64,000 bases of DNA from an uncultured Nitrospira sp. (GTDB lineage Bacteria > Nitrospirota > Nitrospiria > Nitrospirales > Nitrospiraceae): positions 1-64,000 of the forward strand of contig CABVRS010000002.1 of assembly GCA_902500745.1 (NCBI GenBank), written 5' to 3'. The position numbers and the translations under genes were made by a program. Numbering within the stretch: position 1 is the stretch's first letter; every line of letters starts with the position of its first letter. Of this stretch, positions 15,876-25,846 are shown in pieces. The notes below the pieces were generated by a model that saw only the letters and a list, made by a program, of their open reading frames with translations, ran no database searches and was not told the origin of the DNA.

Positions 15876-17362
15876 GATTCACCACTCCTTGTTGGTAACG
15901 CAACGAAAAACGTCGCTCCCTTGTCTGGGGTCCCTTCGGCCCAGGTCCGACCCCCATGACGATGGACGATCCGACGCACATTCGCGAGACCGATTCCGGT
16001 TCCTTCAAACTCATCTGCGCGGTGCAACCTCTGGAACACTCCAAACAACTTGGACGCATACTCCATATCAAAGCCCACCCCGTTATCACGCACAAAAATG
16101 ACGATCTCGGCAGAGCTGGGACGATCCACACCGATTTCAATCGAAGCCTGTGACCTCGTGCTGGTAAACTTCATCGCATTCGTGATCAAGTTGACAAATA
16201 CCTGTCTCAGCATGGCCGGGTCTCCCTTGACCTCAGGTAACGAAGCGATTGTCCACGATATCTCCCGCCCTTGCAAGTCCAGACGTAAATCCGCAAGAAT
16301 ACTTTTGATCAACTGTTCCAGATTGACGCTGGTGCGAAGCATTTCTTGCCGGCCCATGCGTGAAAACACCAGCAGGTCATCGATCAGCTGTCCCATCTGC
16401 TTGGCGGCATCAGAAATTGTCTGCAAATACCGCGCACCTTTCTCGTTCAGTGACTCCTCAACAGATTTTCGAAGGAGAGCCGCATACCCGTCGATATGCC
16501 GCAAGGGCGCGCGTAAATCATGGGAAACGGAATAGCTGAACGCTTCCAGCTCCTTATTGGCAGCCTCCAAGAGTTCCCCTCGACGTTGCAGCTCCACCGC
16601 AACACGACGACGCTCCGTAATGTCATGCCTAATAAGGTAGTAGACCCATGCCAGCAAAACCAGCTGGAGAAAAGCCCCGATACCTAGTAACACGATCGTA
16701 TTCCTGGTCCCCCCAGCAGAATCCGCCACTCGACCATTCATCGCCTGTCGTTCGTCTGAATCCATCTCGCCAATGAGTTGGTGAATCACGCCCAACTCGC
16801 GGCGGCCAGCTCCTTCAAGAGCCATCTTTTTGACGGATCGGAACCCCCCCTGTTCGAACAGAGCGATTGCCTTAGACTCAGCGCTCAACTGCTTATCCAT
16901 CATCCGATCTAGAACTCGGCCTCGTTGTTCTTGTTCCACTGAACCTCGGGTCAATTCACGAAGATAGGTCGTGAATGTAGGCTTCTGCTTTACCACCTTT
17001 TTATACGATTCGAGATAGGACGTATCACCCGTTACAAGGTATCGTCGATGCGCGTCTTCTGCTTCGTTCATCGCCACGTCAATATTACTGAGAAGCTGCA
17101 GCAGGTCATGGCTGCGACCATCGAGCCGACTATTGGCAAGCAGAATACTGGTATTGTGATACGAGACGGCGGTGATCACCAGAATTCCGACAAACACAAG
17201 GCTGAAACCTGCGAGTACCCTATGCTCAATGCTCAGTTTAGTAAACCAAGCCACAGGGGCATGACTCAAATTCACTGAACCAGGAACAACGTCGGTATGA
17301 GGGTTCAACCCGGTGGTCGCTGAGACCGGAGGCTCCGCCCGGTGTTGTGTGGTTGAGTCCAT
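15872..17362 (-). CDS. CHASE3-domain sensor histidine kinase
   Basis: A 496-residue membrane sensor. TM1 is at about residues 50-68 (LAGFSLVFVGILVITAVSY), a periplasmic CHASE3 domain follows (about 75-215, with MNEAEDAHRRYLVTGDTSYL), then TM2 (about 222-245), a short coiled coil, HisKA with phospho-His in YSVSHDLRAPLRHIDGYA, and HATPase_c (NLITNAMKFT, DNGVGFD, GIGLANV). The kinase core is of the phytochrome/Rcp1-partner type, matching the receiver encoded next. It is the first gene of the operon running down to 12563. ATG 17362 lacks a strong SD. Confidence 0.9.
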   Translation of the reverse strand: MDSTTQHRAEPPVSATTGLNPHTDVVPGSVNLSHAPVAWFTKLSIEHRVLAGFSLVFVGILVITAVSYHNTSILLANSRLDGRSHDLLQLLSNIDVAMNEAEDAHRRYLVTGDTSYLESYKKVVKQKPTFTTYLRELTRGSVEQEQRGRVLDRMMDKQLSAESKAIALFEQGGFRSVKKMALEGAGRRELGVIHQLIGEMDSDERQAMNGRVADSAGGTRNTIVLLGIGAFLQLVLLAWVYYLIRHDITERRRVAVELQRRGELLEAANKELEAFSYSVSHDLRAPLRHIDGYAALLRKSVEESLNEKGARYLQTISDAAKQMGQLIDDLLVFSRMGRQEMLRTSVNLEQLIKSILADLRLDLQGREISWTIASLPEVKGDPAMLRQVFVNLITNAMKFTSTRSQASIEIGVDRPSSAEIVIFVRDNGVGFDMEYASKLFGVFQRLHRADEFEGTGIGLANVRRIVHRHGGRTWAEGTPDKGATFFVALPTRSGES

Positions 17363-17475
17363 GGGTCAGGATGACGAGCCGTCACGGCACTGTGATTGTC
17401 GTGCGGAATCCGAACCAAGCAATATCCCCACTTGGCTTAAGTGTAGCAGAACTCTGGAGAGGAGGAAGCAGAAAA

Positions 17476-18972
17476 CTAGCCGCCGACATGAACAGTTGTG
17501 GGAAGAGCCGTCGCTGCAGGAGTGACAAAGTTGGAAAACATCAGCGTTGCTTCCACGACCCAGTCTGTGAACGGTTGCGGATAAATGCCAATGACTAAAG
17601 TCCCCGCTAAGCCGACGTAGATGACGGTCTTGATCGGTGCAGAAATCCTAATCGGAGACGGATCAATCGGTTCATTGATGTACATTTGCTTCACTACAAT
17701 CAAATAGTAGTACATCGATATGACGATATTGATCAGTCCGACCGTAATTAAGGTATACAGCCCTTCCTTAATCGCAGCGACAAAGATGTAGAGTTTTCCG
17801 ATAAATCCGGCAAGCGGCGGCACCCCTGCCAATGACAAGAGGAACAGCAACATGGCAAAAGCCAAAAACGGGGAGCGCCTGTTTAGTCCCCGATAATCTT
17901 CGATCTCGTCCTTTCCGATCGCCTGGCTGACCGCAATGACAACGGCAAAGGCTCCAAGATTCGCAAAGAGATAGGCAAGGAGATAGAACAGAATGGCGTC
18001 ACTTCCCATCTTGGTTCCGGCCGCCAGTCCAATCAACACATTTCCTATTTGGGCGATCCCAGAGTAGGCAAGCAGCCGCTTGATGTTTCGTTGAGCGATG
18101 GCCACGATGTTTCCGTACGTCATCGACACGATCGAGACCGCGACCAGCAAGTACACCCAAACCGGTTTAAACGACGCCAAGGCGACGAGAAAAATTCTGA
18201 GTAGAATCACTAAAGCAGCACCTTTGGGAGCAATCGACAAAAAGGCTGTCACGGGGGTTGGGGCGCCGTGGTAGGTATCGGGTATCCACGAATGGAAGGG
18301 AACAGCCCCGATTTTAAATCCTAAGGCCGCAAAGATCAGAAGAAACCCGATGATTAAGCCGGGGGTCGCTTGTGCGGACGACATTTCTGAGAACACCAGC
18401 TGACCCGTTTCGCCGTAGACGAGGCTGATACCATAGGCGAAGAGGCCGGCCGCAAATACCCCGAGGATAAAAAATTTCACCCCTGCCTCGTTTGAGGCCA
18501 AGTCATCACGCAAATACGCTACGAGTATATAAAACCCAAGGGTAGAGAACTCCAAGCTGACAAAGACGGAAAGAAGGTCATTGGCCGACGCCATGAACAT
18601 CATGCCAAGGGCCGACATCACCACGAGGACATAATATTCTCCCCGGAATAACGTGAACCGATTCACATATTCAACTGACGAGAGAATCACGAGTATGGTG
18701 GCGCCCAAAATAAAGACCTTGAAAAAGATCGCCATGCGATCCAGCACAAACATGTTGCCAAACAGCGCGCCGGATATGTGATTGACGTCAAACCACGCCA
18801 AACATCCCAGTGTGATCACAAGGCCTGCCACGCTGAGATAGGCCAGCTGTTCCTTAGGCAGGCGAGGAGAGACGAAATCCACAATGAGGACGACGCAAAG
18901 CCAACAAGTGAGAAAGATTTCCGGTAAGAGAAGCAGCAGATCGGAAAAGGAGAGATTCAGCGAAAAGATCAT
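17476..18972 (-). CDS. nuoN: NADH-quinone oxidoreductase subunit N
   Basis: A 498-residue polytopic membrane protein, one of the antiporter-like proton-channel subunits of complex I. Characteristic residues include the Lys-bearing helices in FKIGAVPFHSWIPDTYHGAP and ALSIAPKGAA-like TAFLSIAPKGAALVILL, and RNIKRLLAYSGIAQIGN. Its ATG overlaps the nuoM1 stop (ATGA, 18969-18972). It is the last gene of the nuo operon. The 113 bases after it, before the CHASE3 kinase gene, show no clear terminator. Confidence 0.95.
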   Translation of the reverse strand: MIFSLNLSFSDLLLLLPEIFLTCWLCVVLIVDFVSPRLPKEQLAYLSVAGLVITLGCLAWFDVNHISGALFGNMFVLDRMAIFFKVFILGATILVILSSVEYVNRFTLFRGEYYVLVVMSALGMMFMASANDLLSVFVSLEFSTLGFYILVAYLRDDLASNEAGVKFFILGVFAAGLFAYGISLVYGETGQLVFSEMSSAQATPGLIIGFLLIFAALGFKIGAVPFHSWIPDTYHGAPTPVTAFLSIAPKGAALVILLRIFLVALASFKPVWVYLLVAVSIVSMTYGNIVAIAQRNIKRLLAYSGIAQIGNVLIGLAAGTKMGSDAILFYLLAYLFANLGAFAVVIAVSQAIGKDEIEDYRGLNRRSPFLAFAMLLFLLSLAGVPPLAGFIGKLYIFVAAIKEGLYTLITVGLINIVISMYYYLIVVKQMYINEPIDPSPIRISAPIKTVIYVGLAGTLVIGIYPQPFTDWVVEATLMFSNFVTPAATALPTTVHVGG

Positions 18973-20678
18973 TCGCTCCCTCCTTGTGAAGTCAGTACCG
19001 GACTCGGCAGGATCGGTTTGGCAACGACCGGCGTTGTCATCATGGTTTCAGAGAGGCCTACTGCCCCTGGAGAACCTGCGCCGTCCCCAGATTGCGCAAC
19101 AGGAACAACTTCGGTGATCCTCACGATCAATGGATCCACGCCCGAGCGAACAACATCGTACAGATGCATCGGGAAAATACCGAACCCGATGCTCACCGAA
19201 ATCATGATTAACAACGGCAGACGATCAACCGTAGAAATCGCATCATGGGCGTGACCGTACTTCTGATTCATTGGACCATAGAACAGGCCCCTCATCATCT
19301 TGAAAAGGTAGGCCAGTGTCAGCACGATGCCCAACATGGCAACGATCACCTGTAATGGGTACTTATTCCAACTGCCGACGACAATCATGATCTCCGCAAT
19401 AAAATTCACGGTGCCCGGCATCCCAATCGAAGCCATACACCCCACAATAAAACACCCAGAGATAAACGGCATCTTGTTGGAAAGCCCACCCAGCGATGGG
19501 ATGTCACGGGTATGGGTTTGATCGTAGACCCATCCCGCCATCGCGAAGAGCATGCCCGTGGCCATGGCGTGGGCGAACATATAGATGACGGCTCCGCTCA
19601 AGCTGATGTAGTTGAGGGCGGCCATACCAAGAAACACATAGCCCATGTGACTGGAGCTTGAATAGCCGATGACATACTTCGTGTCCTTGGCATAAAAAGC
19701 GACAAACCCCCCGTAGATGATGCTGAACATGCAAAGAACGGCAGCAATCGGCATCATTTCTCGAGTCGTTTCCGGGAGAATCTCAAAGGCAACTCTGATG
19801 ATGGAAAAATGTCCCAGCTTCATAAGAACACCGGCATGAAGCATGCTCGTCGCAGCCGGCGCTGCCGCATGGCCAACAGGAGACCAGGAGTGCATCGGCC
19901 AGAGTGGCGCAATCGAGGCAAATCCGAAAAAGACCAACACCCATATAATCTTGTCCAATGTCGTACCAAGAACCGGGATATTCATGAGGTTGGCATGCTC
20001 ACGAAGTACCAAGATGTCAAAGGTATTGAGCCCGGAGTATTTATAAATCAGGAGAATGCCCATTAAGGCCATGACGGCGAAGGCGGAGAGAAAAAGCACC
20101 AATTTCATGGCCGCATATTCTTTGCTGTTCGAGCCGAAATTAAAAATAAAGCCGACGGAATCTCGGAGTTTCACCCCCTCAGTATCCGTCATCTCCAAAT
20201 ACTTCTTGGTGTGACTTCCCCACATACCCAGCAGTAAGTACATCGGGATGACGGACATTTCGTAGAAGAAATAGAGGAAAAAGAGATCCAGGGACATGAA
20301 CACACCGATCGTGGCAGCCGCCAGGATCAGCAACCAAATATAGAACTCTTTCGTACGGTCCTTGATATGCCACGACACGAAGATCCCCGCAAATAGGAGA
20401 ATCGTTGAAGCCAATACGAGGGGAGTTCCGATGCCATCGACACCCAGGTGCAGAGAAATACCGAGCTGTCGTGACCACTCGATCTTTTCGACAAACTGAA
20501 ATCCCCCCTTAACCGGATCATAGGCATAGAAGAGATAAATCGAAGCGACTAACGCGACGAAGGCAGAACTCGCGGCGATACCACGGACAAGCAGCGGTTG
20601 TCGATTCGAAACAAAGATCAACCCTAACGCCCCAAGAAATGGAGCGAAGAGGATATACAACAGTGCGTGCTCTCCCAT
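18969..20678 (-). CDS. nuoM: NADH-quinone oxidoreductase subunit M (copy 1)
   Basis: A 569-residue antiporter-like complex I subunit with the core motifs PLWPMHSWSPVGHAAAPAA, YEMSVIPMYLLLGMWG and YVIGYSSSSHMGYV. It has a C-terminal tail of about 45 residues rich in Pro, Gly and Ser after the last helix, longer than in usual NuoM. It lies between nuoN (overlap) and a second nuoM (9 bases). The two NuoM proteins are clearly different in sequence, so they are old paralogues and not a recent tandem copy. Confidence 0.93.
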   Translation of the reverse strand: MGEHALLYILFAPFLGALGLIFVSNRQPLLVRGIAASSAFVALVASIYLFYAYDPVKGGFQFVEKIEWSRQLGISLHLGVDGIGTPLVLASTILLFAGIFVSWHIKDRTKEFYIWLLILAAATIGVFMSLDLFFLYFFYEMSVIPMYLLLGMWGSHTKKYLEMTDTEGVKLRDSVGFIFNFGSNSKEYAAMKLVLFLSAFAVMALMGILLIYKYSGLNTFDILVLREHANLMNIPVLGTTLDKIIWVLVFFGFASIAPLWPMHSWSPVGHAAAPAATSMLHAGVLMKLGHFSIIRVAFEILPETTREMMPIAAVLCMFSIIYGGFVAFYAKDTKYVIGYSSSSHMGYVFLGMAALNYISLSGAVIYMFAHAMATGMLFAMAGWVYDQTHTRDIPSLGGLSNKMPFISGCFIVGCMASIGMPGTVNFIAEIMIVVGSWNKYPLQVIVAMLGIVLTLAYLFKMMRGLFYGPMNQKYGHAHDAISTVDRLPLLIMISVSIGFGIFPMHLYDVVRSGVDPLIVRITEVVPVAQSGDGAGSPGAVGLSETMMTTPVVAKPILPSPVLTSQGGSE

Positions 20679-20687
20679 GACTCGAAC

Positions 20688-22247
20688 CTACTTCCTCTGT
20701 TGGATTTCCGGACCACCAACCGCCGCCGTCTGATCGTGGTGAATCCGCTCAACGAGCGCTTGAACCGATCCATTCATAATGCGTAGAAACGGGGATGGAT
20801 AGAGCCCGATCCAGAGAATCATGACAGATAAAGAAACGGCAATGATCATCTCACGAATCTGCAGATCGCTCATGGTCACTCTCACCGCTGTCCCCAGCGG
20901 CCCAAGCATGGACCGCTCGTAATACCAGAGGAAATAGGCGGCACCAAAAATCACCCCCAAAACGGCAACGGCTCCAAACCACCAGTTCGCCTCGAAAGCC
21001 CCAAGCAGAATGAGAAACTCGCCGACAAAGCCATTCGTACCGGGAAGCCCAATGGACGCCAGTCCGATAATAAGAAAGAACGTGGCGAGCAACGGCACTT
21101 GTTTGGCCATCCCACCGAATGCGGATAATTGAGTCGTCTGTTGTCGTGAGTACAAGAACCCAGCGATGAAAAACAATCCGGCTGTGCTGAATCCTAAATT
21201 GATCATGGTCAGCAAACTGCCTTGCAGACTTTGGTAATTCAAGGCAAACAGCCCCACCACCACGAAACCTAAGTGGCTCACACTGCTGTAAGCGAGCAAA
21301 CGCCTCAAATCAGCTTGCACCAATGCCATCCAGGCCCCATAGAGAATCGCGCAGAGACCGAGCACCACCAGGATAGTGACAACCGTCTCACTTTTTGATG
21401 CGTCTGGAAGCAATGGGATGCTGAAACGCATAAAGCCAAAGGTGCCCAGCTTGAGACCGGCCAACACCACGGACATTCCAATTGGTCCCTCTAAAAGAGC
21501 ATCGGGCAACCACGTATGGAATGGGAACACCGGTGCCTTGAAGGCAAAACCCAAAAACATTAGCCAAAAGATGACCATCTGTTGACTGACTGGAATTGGC
21601 ACGCTCAGAAGGTCGAGGAAATCAAACGAGTACGCTTGATCGGCATGATGCAACGAGGCCCACTCATGGAAATTGATATTCAGTAATGCAATCCCAACCA
21701 GCATGAAGACACTGCCCAAAAGGGTATAGAGGACGAACTTCAATGCGGCGTAGTGCCGTTCGGCTCCGCCTCCCCACAGTTTGATCAAGAAGTAGCTGGG
21801 GATCAGCATCAGTTCCCAGAACACAAAGAACAAGATCAAATCCAACGAGACGAATACGCCCATCGTCGTCGTCTCAAGTGCCAATAGGCACATCATGTAT
21901 AATTTGACCTGATGGCGGATCGTATCCCACGAGTAGATCACGACCAGCACGGTGAGAAACGCCGTGAGCCCCACGAACAGGACACTGATTCCATCAACCG
22001 CCAAGTGATAGCTGATCCCTAGCGCTGGAATCCATGGCACACGCTCCGTGAACTGCATGGCAGCCGATTCGGGTACGAAGCGAAGCAGGACAAATAGACA
22101 CAGAGCAAGCTCGACCAGTGCGATGGTGAGGGCAGCGCTCCTGACCGTATCCTCATCATCAACTACCCACAGGACGGCCGCTCCAACGACGGGGAGAAAG
22201 AGGATACAGGACAGAATTGGAAACCCAGCTGTAAGTTCTTCGAGCAT
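20688..22247 (-). CDS. nuoM: NADH-quinone oxidoreductase subunit M (copy 2)
   Basis: A 519-residue second NuoM-type proton-pumping subunit: VFWELMLIPSYFLIKLWG, APVFPFHTWLPDALLEGP, LRRLLAYSSVSHLGFV and GTNGFVGEFLILLG. This copy is nearer to the classic bacterial NuoM than copy 1. The start is placed at ATG 22247 (MLEELTAGF); an upstream reading to 22286 would overlap nuoL. An operon with nuoL, two nuoM and nuoN marks the '2M' type of complex I described from Nitrospira and some other groups, thought to move more protons per electron pair. Confidence 0.92.
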   Translation of the reverse strand: MLEELTAGFPILSCILFLPVVGAAVLWVVDDEDTVRSAALTIALVELALCLFVLLRFVPESAAMQFTERVPWIPALGISYHLAVDGISVLFVGLTAFLTVLVVIYSWDTIRHQVKLYMMCLLALETTTMGVFVSLDLILFFVFWELMLIPSYFLIKLWGGGAERHYAALKFVLYTLLGSVFMLVGIALLNINFHEWASLHHADQAYSFDFLDLLSVPIPVSQQMVIFWLMFLGFAFKAPVFPFHTWLPDALLEGPIGMSVVLAGLKLGTFGFMRFSIPLLPDASKSETVVTILVVLGLCAILYGAWMALVQADLRRLLAYSSVSHLGFVVVGLFALNYQSLQGSLLTMINLGFSTAGLFFIAGFLYSRQQTTQLSAFGGMAKQVPLLATFFLIIGLASIGLPGTNGFVGEFLILLGAFEANWWFGAVAVLGVIFGAAYFLWYYERSMLGPLGTAVRVTMSDLQIREMIIAVSLSVMILWIGLYPSPFLRIMNGSVQALVERIHHDQTAAVGGPEIQQRK

Positions 22248-22272
22248 AATGACAGCCTGTCTGCTTTCCGAC

Positions 22273-24249
22273 CTACATCTGAACAACTAGTTGCACAACG
22301 ACCGCCAGAAGAAAAAGCCCTGCAATAATGATGGCAGCATAGTGATGGACCAGTCCGCTCTGCATTTTTCTTCCTTCACGGGCTGCGAGATGGTTGCCAT
22401 ATCCGATCACATTCAAACCGGCATAGACGATGTATTTCTCAATCCAGGTCGAACCAAAAGCTCCCAAATCGGCGAGCCGCCCCACCGCACGCACCACACC
22501 ATCGACGACGGTGCGATCAAACCAGTCCAGTAACTTTCCGAGGCGCTTCACCGATTCCACGAAAAGTAGGTCGTACAGTTCGTCGATGTAATATTTGTTC
22601 AAGAGCGTTCGATATAGCCCCGAAAATTTCGTCGCCCAGCCATCAGCCGTGACCGGACTCACGGCATACAGGAAATGAGCAAGTCCCCATCCCATTAAGG
22701 CAATCGCGATGGCCACACCCATCAGCAAAAACACCATCCCGGTACTGGCCTCATGTTCACCTGCCGCGCCAACCACAGGAGCCAAAAAACCATGCAGCCA
22801 TCCGTGCTCAGGGGGGAACCCAAGAATTAATCCTCCCACACCAGAGAGGAAGGCCAAAACCATTAGAGGCGCAACCATGACCATGGGAGATTCGTGCACA
22901 TGCTCCTCGGTATGATGATCCATCCTGGAAGGTCCATAGAACGTGAGATACGTCAGTCGAAACATATAAAAGGACGTCATCAGTGCGCCAACTGCGGCCA
23001 TGCCGTACAGAAGATAATGATGATTCATGAATGCGTGGGCCATGATTTCATCTTTACTCCAGAATCCGGCTAAGGGAGGCAACCCAGCGATCGCAACCGT
23101 ACCAATTAGAAACAGACGGTGCGTCCATGGAATACGCTTGCTCAGTCCGCCCATCTTCCGAATATCTTGTTCCCCGGATAGCGCATGGATGACCGACCCA
23201 GCCGCCAAAAACAACAGCGCCTTGAAGAATGCATGAGTCATGACATGAAACACAGCGGCTGTGTACGCACCAACCCCACAACCCAGGAACATGTATCCCA
23301 ACTGGCTCACCGTTGAATATGCCAACACACGCTTAATATCGGTCTGAACCAGTCCAATGGTCGCGGCAAACAGTGCGGTGCCACCGCCGACAAATGCCAC
23401 GACTGACATGGCGAAAGGCGAAAGGTCAAAAATCGCATGATTACGTACGATCATGTAGACCCCTGCCGTCACCATCGTCGCCGCATGGATGAGGGCGCTG
23501 ACCGGGGTCGGACCTTCCATCGCATCAGGCAACCAAGTGTGGAGTGGTAATTGCGCCGACTTTCCAACAGCGCCCACAAGCAGGCACAGAGCTATCGCGG
23601 TGGCCATCTCCGGAGACAGTTGACCAACCTGCGCAAAGACTTTGGTGTAGTCAAGAGTCCTGAAGTTGACGAAGACGAGAAAGATGGCAACCAAAAAACC
23701 TGCATCCCCAATCCGATTGACAACGAATGCCTTGGTCGCTGCTTGTGCGGCGGATACTTTGTCATAGTAATAGCCGATGAGCAGATACGAACACAGTCCT
23801 ACACCTTCCCAACCGATGAAGAGCACCAGATAATTATTCCCCATGACGAGCAGCAGCATGGAGACCATGAACAAATTCATATAGGTAAAAAATCGTGTAA
23901 ACCCGGCTTCACCATGCATATACCCGACGGAATATACGTGGATCAGGAAACCCACACCGGTGACGACCAGCAACCAGGCGCAGGTAAGAGGATCCACGAG
24001 GTATGCAAGATTAATCGTCAGATCTCCTCCGAAAATCCATTGGTACGCAATGACTTCATGCGTCGTGCCTGTCCGCAACACGTCCGTGAAGACGGCAACC
24101 GTGCAGAGAAACGAAAGTCCCACTGACCCCCAAGCGAGTCGATGAGCCATATCATGGGAATAGCGATTCCCCAGAAGGCCGTTTACGATCACTGCCACCA
24201 GCGGGAAAATGGGAATCAGCTTAATCAGCAGATCAGTGACGTCAGACAC
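22273..24249 (-). CDS. nuoL: NADH-quinone oxidoreductase subunit L
   Basis: A 658-residue antiporter-like subunit with GWEGVGLCSYLLIGYYYD, SAQLPLHTWLPDAMEGPTPV, SALIHAATMVTAGVYM and DIKRVLAYSTVSQLGYMF. The C-terminal part (about 520-650) holds the long lateral helix region that braces the membrane arm, with FVESVKRLGKLLDWFDR-like amphipathic sequence. In a 2M complex this brace has to span an extra NuoM, so its length is worth comparing. A 133-base gap, unusual within this compact operon, separates it from nuoK. Confidence 0.95.
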   Translation of the reverse strand: MSDVTDLLIKLIPIFPLVAVIVNGLLGNRYSHDMAHRLAWGSVGLSFLCTVAVFTDVLRTGTTHEVIAYQWIFGGDLTINLAYLVDPLTCAWLLVVTGVGFLIHVYSVGYMHGEAGFTRFFTYMNLFMVSMLLLVMGNNYLVLFIGWEGVGLCSYLLIGYYYDKVSAAQAATKAFVVNRIGDAGFLVAIFLVFVNFRTLDYTKVFAQVGQLSPEMATAIALCLLVGAVGKSAQLPLHTWLPDAMEGPTPVSALIHAATMVTAGVYMIVRNHAIFDLSPFAMSVVAFVGGGTALFAATIGLVQTDIKRVLAYSTVSQLGYMFLGCGVGAYTAAVFHVMTHAFFKALLFLAAGSVIHALSGEQDIRKMGGLSKRIPWTHRLFLIGTVAIAGLPPLAGFWSKDEIMAHAFMNHHYLLYGMAAVGALMTSFYMFRLTYLTFYGPSRMDHHTEEHVHESPMVMVAPLMVLAFLSGVGGLILGFPPEHGWLHGFLAPVVGAAGEHEASTGMVFLLMGVAIAIALMGWGLAHFLYAVSPVTADGWATKFSGLYRTLLNKYYIDELYDLLFVESVKRLGKLLDWFDRTVVDGVVRAVGRLADLGAFGSTWIEKYIVYAGLNVIGYGNHLAAREGRKMQSGLVHHYAAIIIAGLFLLAVVVQLVVQM

Positions 24250-24382
24250 GATATCCTTTTATGCTCAGCATTTGCGGCTAGTAACGGCCCCCTCTGGAGC
24301 CAGGTCTCGTCGCATCAACGTGGGGACATATTGAAGGCATGACGCACTGCGTACAAAGATCGTCGCCATTCTCAACATCCTG

Positions 24383-24685
24383 CTACCACTTCAAAATATT
24401 CATTTCGTCGACATTGGTTGAAATTTTGCCTCGGAAAACCACAATGATAATTGCCAGACCGACCGCGGCTTCGCCTGCAGCGATCGCAATGACAAAGAGA
24501 GCCACTAGTTGCCCCGACAAAGATTCTAAATAGTGCGAAAAGGCGACGAGATTGATATTGGCGGCATTCAACATCATCTCAACCGACATCAGCACGATGA
24601 TGAAATTTCTCCTGACCAGTACGCCAAGGAGCCCGGTAATAAAAAGCACGGCGCTTACAGCCGTATAGGCGGAGAGCGGGATCAT
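24383..24685 (-). CDS. nuoK: NADH-quinone oxidoreductase subunit K
   Basis: A 100-residue protein with three membrane helices, the MrpC-like subunit of complex I. The conserved Glu of TM2 is in [20 protein letters not shown] and the second Glu in the [11 protein letters not shown] helix. Size is normal. Its start overlaps the nuoJ stop by four bases (24682-24685), which couples translation. Confidence 0.95.
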   Translation of the reverse strand: MIPLSAYTAVSAVLFITGLLGVLVRRNFIIVLMSVEMMLNAANINLVAFSHYLESLSGQLVALFVIAIAAGEAAVGLAIIIVVFRGKISTNVDEMNILKW

Positions 24686-25209
24686 GAACGTTCCTTCTCA
24701 GAATCTAGAGCCTTCGGTGTCTTGGCCAAGACGATGGCCCCGATGATGGCCCCGAGGAGAAATATGCCGACGATCTCGAACTGCAAAATATGGTCACTGA
24801 ACATCTTGATACCGACGGCATACGTATCGCCGTCTTGCAAGACGACACTCGCGGGAGTAGTGCCCTTTGTTCCCTCGAACGGAGACTGCATGAGAAGAAA
24901 AATCACGTAGAAGGCTCCCAAGACCGCAGGCCCTACAAAATAGAGCGCTGATGTGTGGAAATAGCGCTCATCCGTTTTCAGATTCATCAGCATCAACACA
25001 AAAAGATAGAGCACCAGAATGGCCCCTACATAGACGATGACTTGTACCGCCCAGAGGAACTCTGCGTTCAGAAGGATGAAAAGACCCGAGACATGCAAGA
25101 GCAAGGCAAGTAGTGCAATCGCGCAATGAACGGGGTGGCGCAAAGATACCGTGAGAACGCCAGCGGCAATACTGACCAACGCGAAATACGCGAAAAACAC
25201 CAACACCAT
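24682..25209 (-). CDS. nuoJ: NADH-quinone oxidoreductase subunit J
   Basis: A 175-residue protein with about five membrane helices. The TM3 pi-bulge region reads [22 protein letters not shown], the hallmark of NuoJ, which moves during redox-coupled proton pumping. It ends in a short charged cytoplasmic tail ([13 protein letters not shown]). It lies nine bases after nuoI and overlaps nuoK. Confidence 0.95.
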   Translation of the reverse strand: MVLVFFAYFALVSIAAGVLTVSLRHPVHCAIALLALLLHVSGLFILLNAEFLWAVQVIVYVGAILVLYLFVLMLMNLKTDERYFHTSALYFVGPAVLGAFYVIFLLMQSPFEGTKGTTPASVVLQDGDTYAVGIKMFSDHILQFEIVGIFLLGAIIGAIVLAKTPKALDSEKERS

Positions 25210-25218
25210 GTGTTCGGC

Positions 25219-25806
25219 TCAGCTCAAATGCTTGGGAGGTTGTTGGGTAGCTTTCTGTACCGACTGAGGAAAGTAGTACCGGTATTCCCGGCTCTGTTCC
25301 ACATCCTTTTCTTGATTATGGGCGTAGAGATACTTCTTCCCATCATCAAGATGGCGCTCGCCGATATCATAAAGCCGTTTCTTGTCGAACAGCAGACTCC
25401 GCTTGTCATGCGTCGAATATTCGTACATTTTGGTCATCGCCAAGGCATTCACCGGACAGGCCTCGACACAATAGCCACAGAACACGCATTTCGTAATATC
25501 AATGTAGAATTCGCTTGCGAATCGCTGAAGCGGACGAGTCGTATCCTCTGCACTAATCACCTTAATACAGTGAGATGGGCATGCAACTTCGCATAAATCA
25601 CAGCCGACGCAACGTTCCTGTCCGTCGTCGTATCGGAGCAACCCCAGCGCTCCCCTATGTGTATCCGGGATCACTCGTTGCTCACGCGGATACTGAAACG
25701 TCATCGGCTTATGCAGCATGTGCTTAAAGGTGACTTTCATGGCGTCCCAAATCTCATAGAACAACGCGGCATGAAGGAGTTTCTTCGTCAGCGCAACGAC
25801 ACTCAT
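25219..25806 (-). CDS. nuoI: NADH-quinone oxidoreductase subunit I
   Basis: A 195-residue peripheral subunit carrying two [4Fe-4S] clusters (N6a and N6b): CVGCDLCEVACPSHC and CVFCGYCVEACPVN. It hands electrons on to NuoB near the quinone site. An N-terminal amphipathic helix (about residues 8-32) likely seats it on the membrane. Here it follows nuoG directly, with 40 bases between; in most operons nuoH stands between nuoG and nuoI. Confidence 0.95.
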   Translation of the reverse strand: MSVVALTKKLLHAALFYEIWDAMKVTFKHMLHKPMTFQYPREQRVIPDTHRGALGLLRYDDGQERCVGCDLCEVACPSHCIKVISAEDTTRPLQRFASEFYIDITKCVFCGYCVEACPVNALAMTKMYEYSTHDKRSLLFDKKRLYDIGERHLDDGKKYLYAHNQEKDVEQSREYRYYFPQSVQKATQQPPKHLS

Positions 25807-25846
25807 CGTAGCTCCCTGTCACAGACCGGCCACGGCATACATCCTC

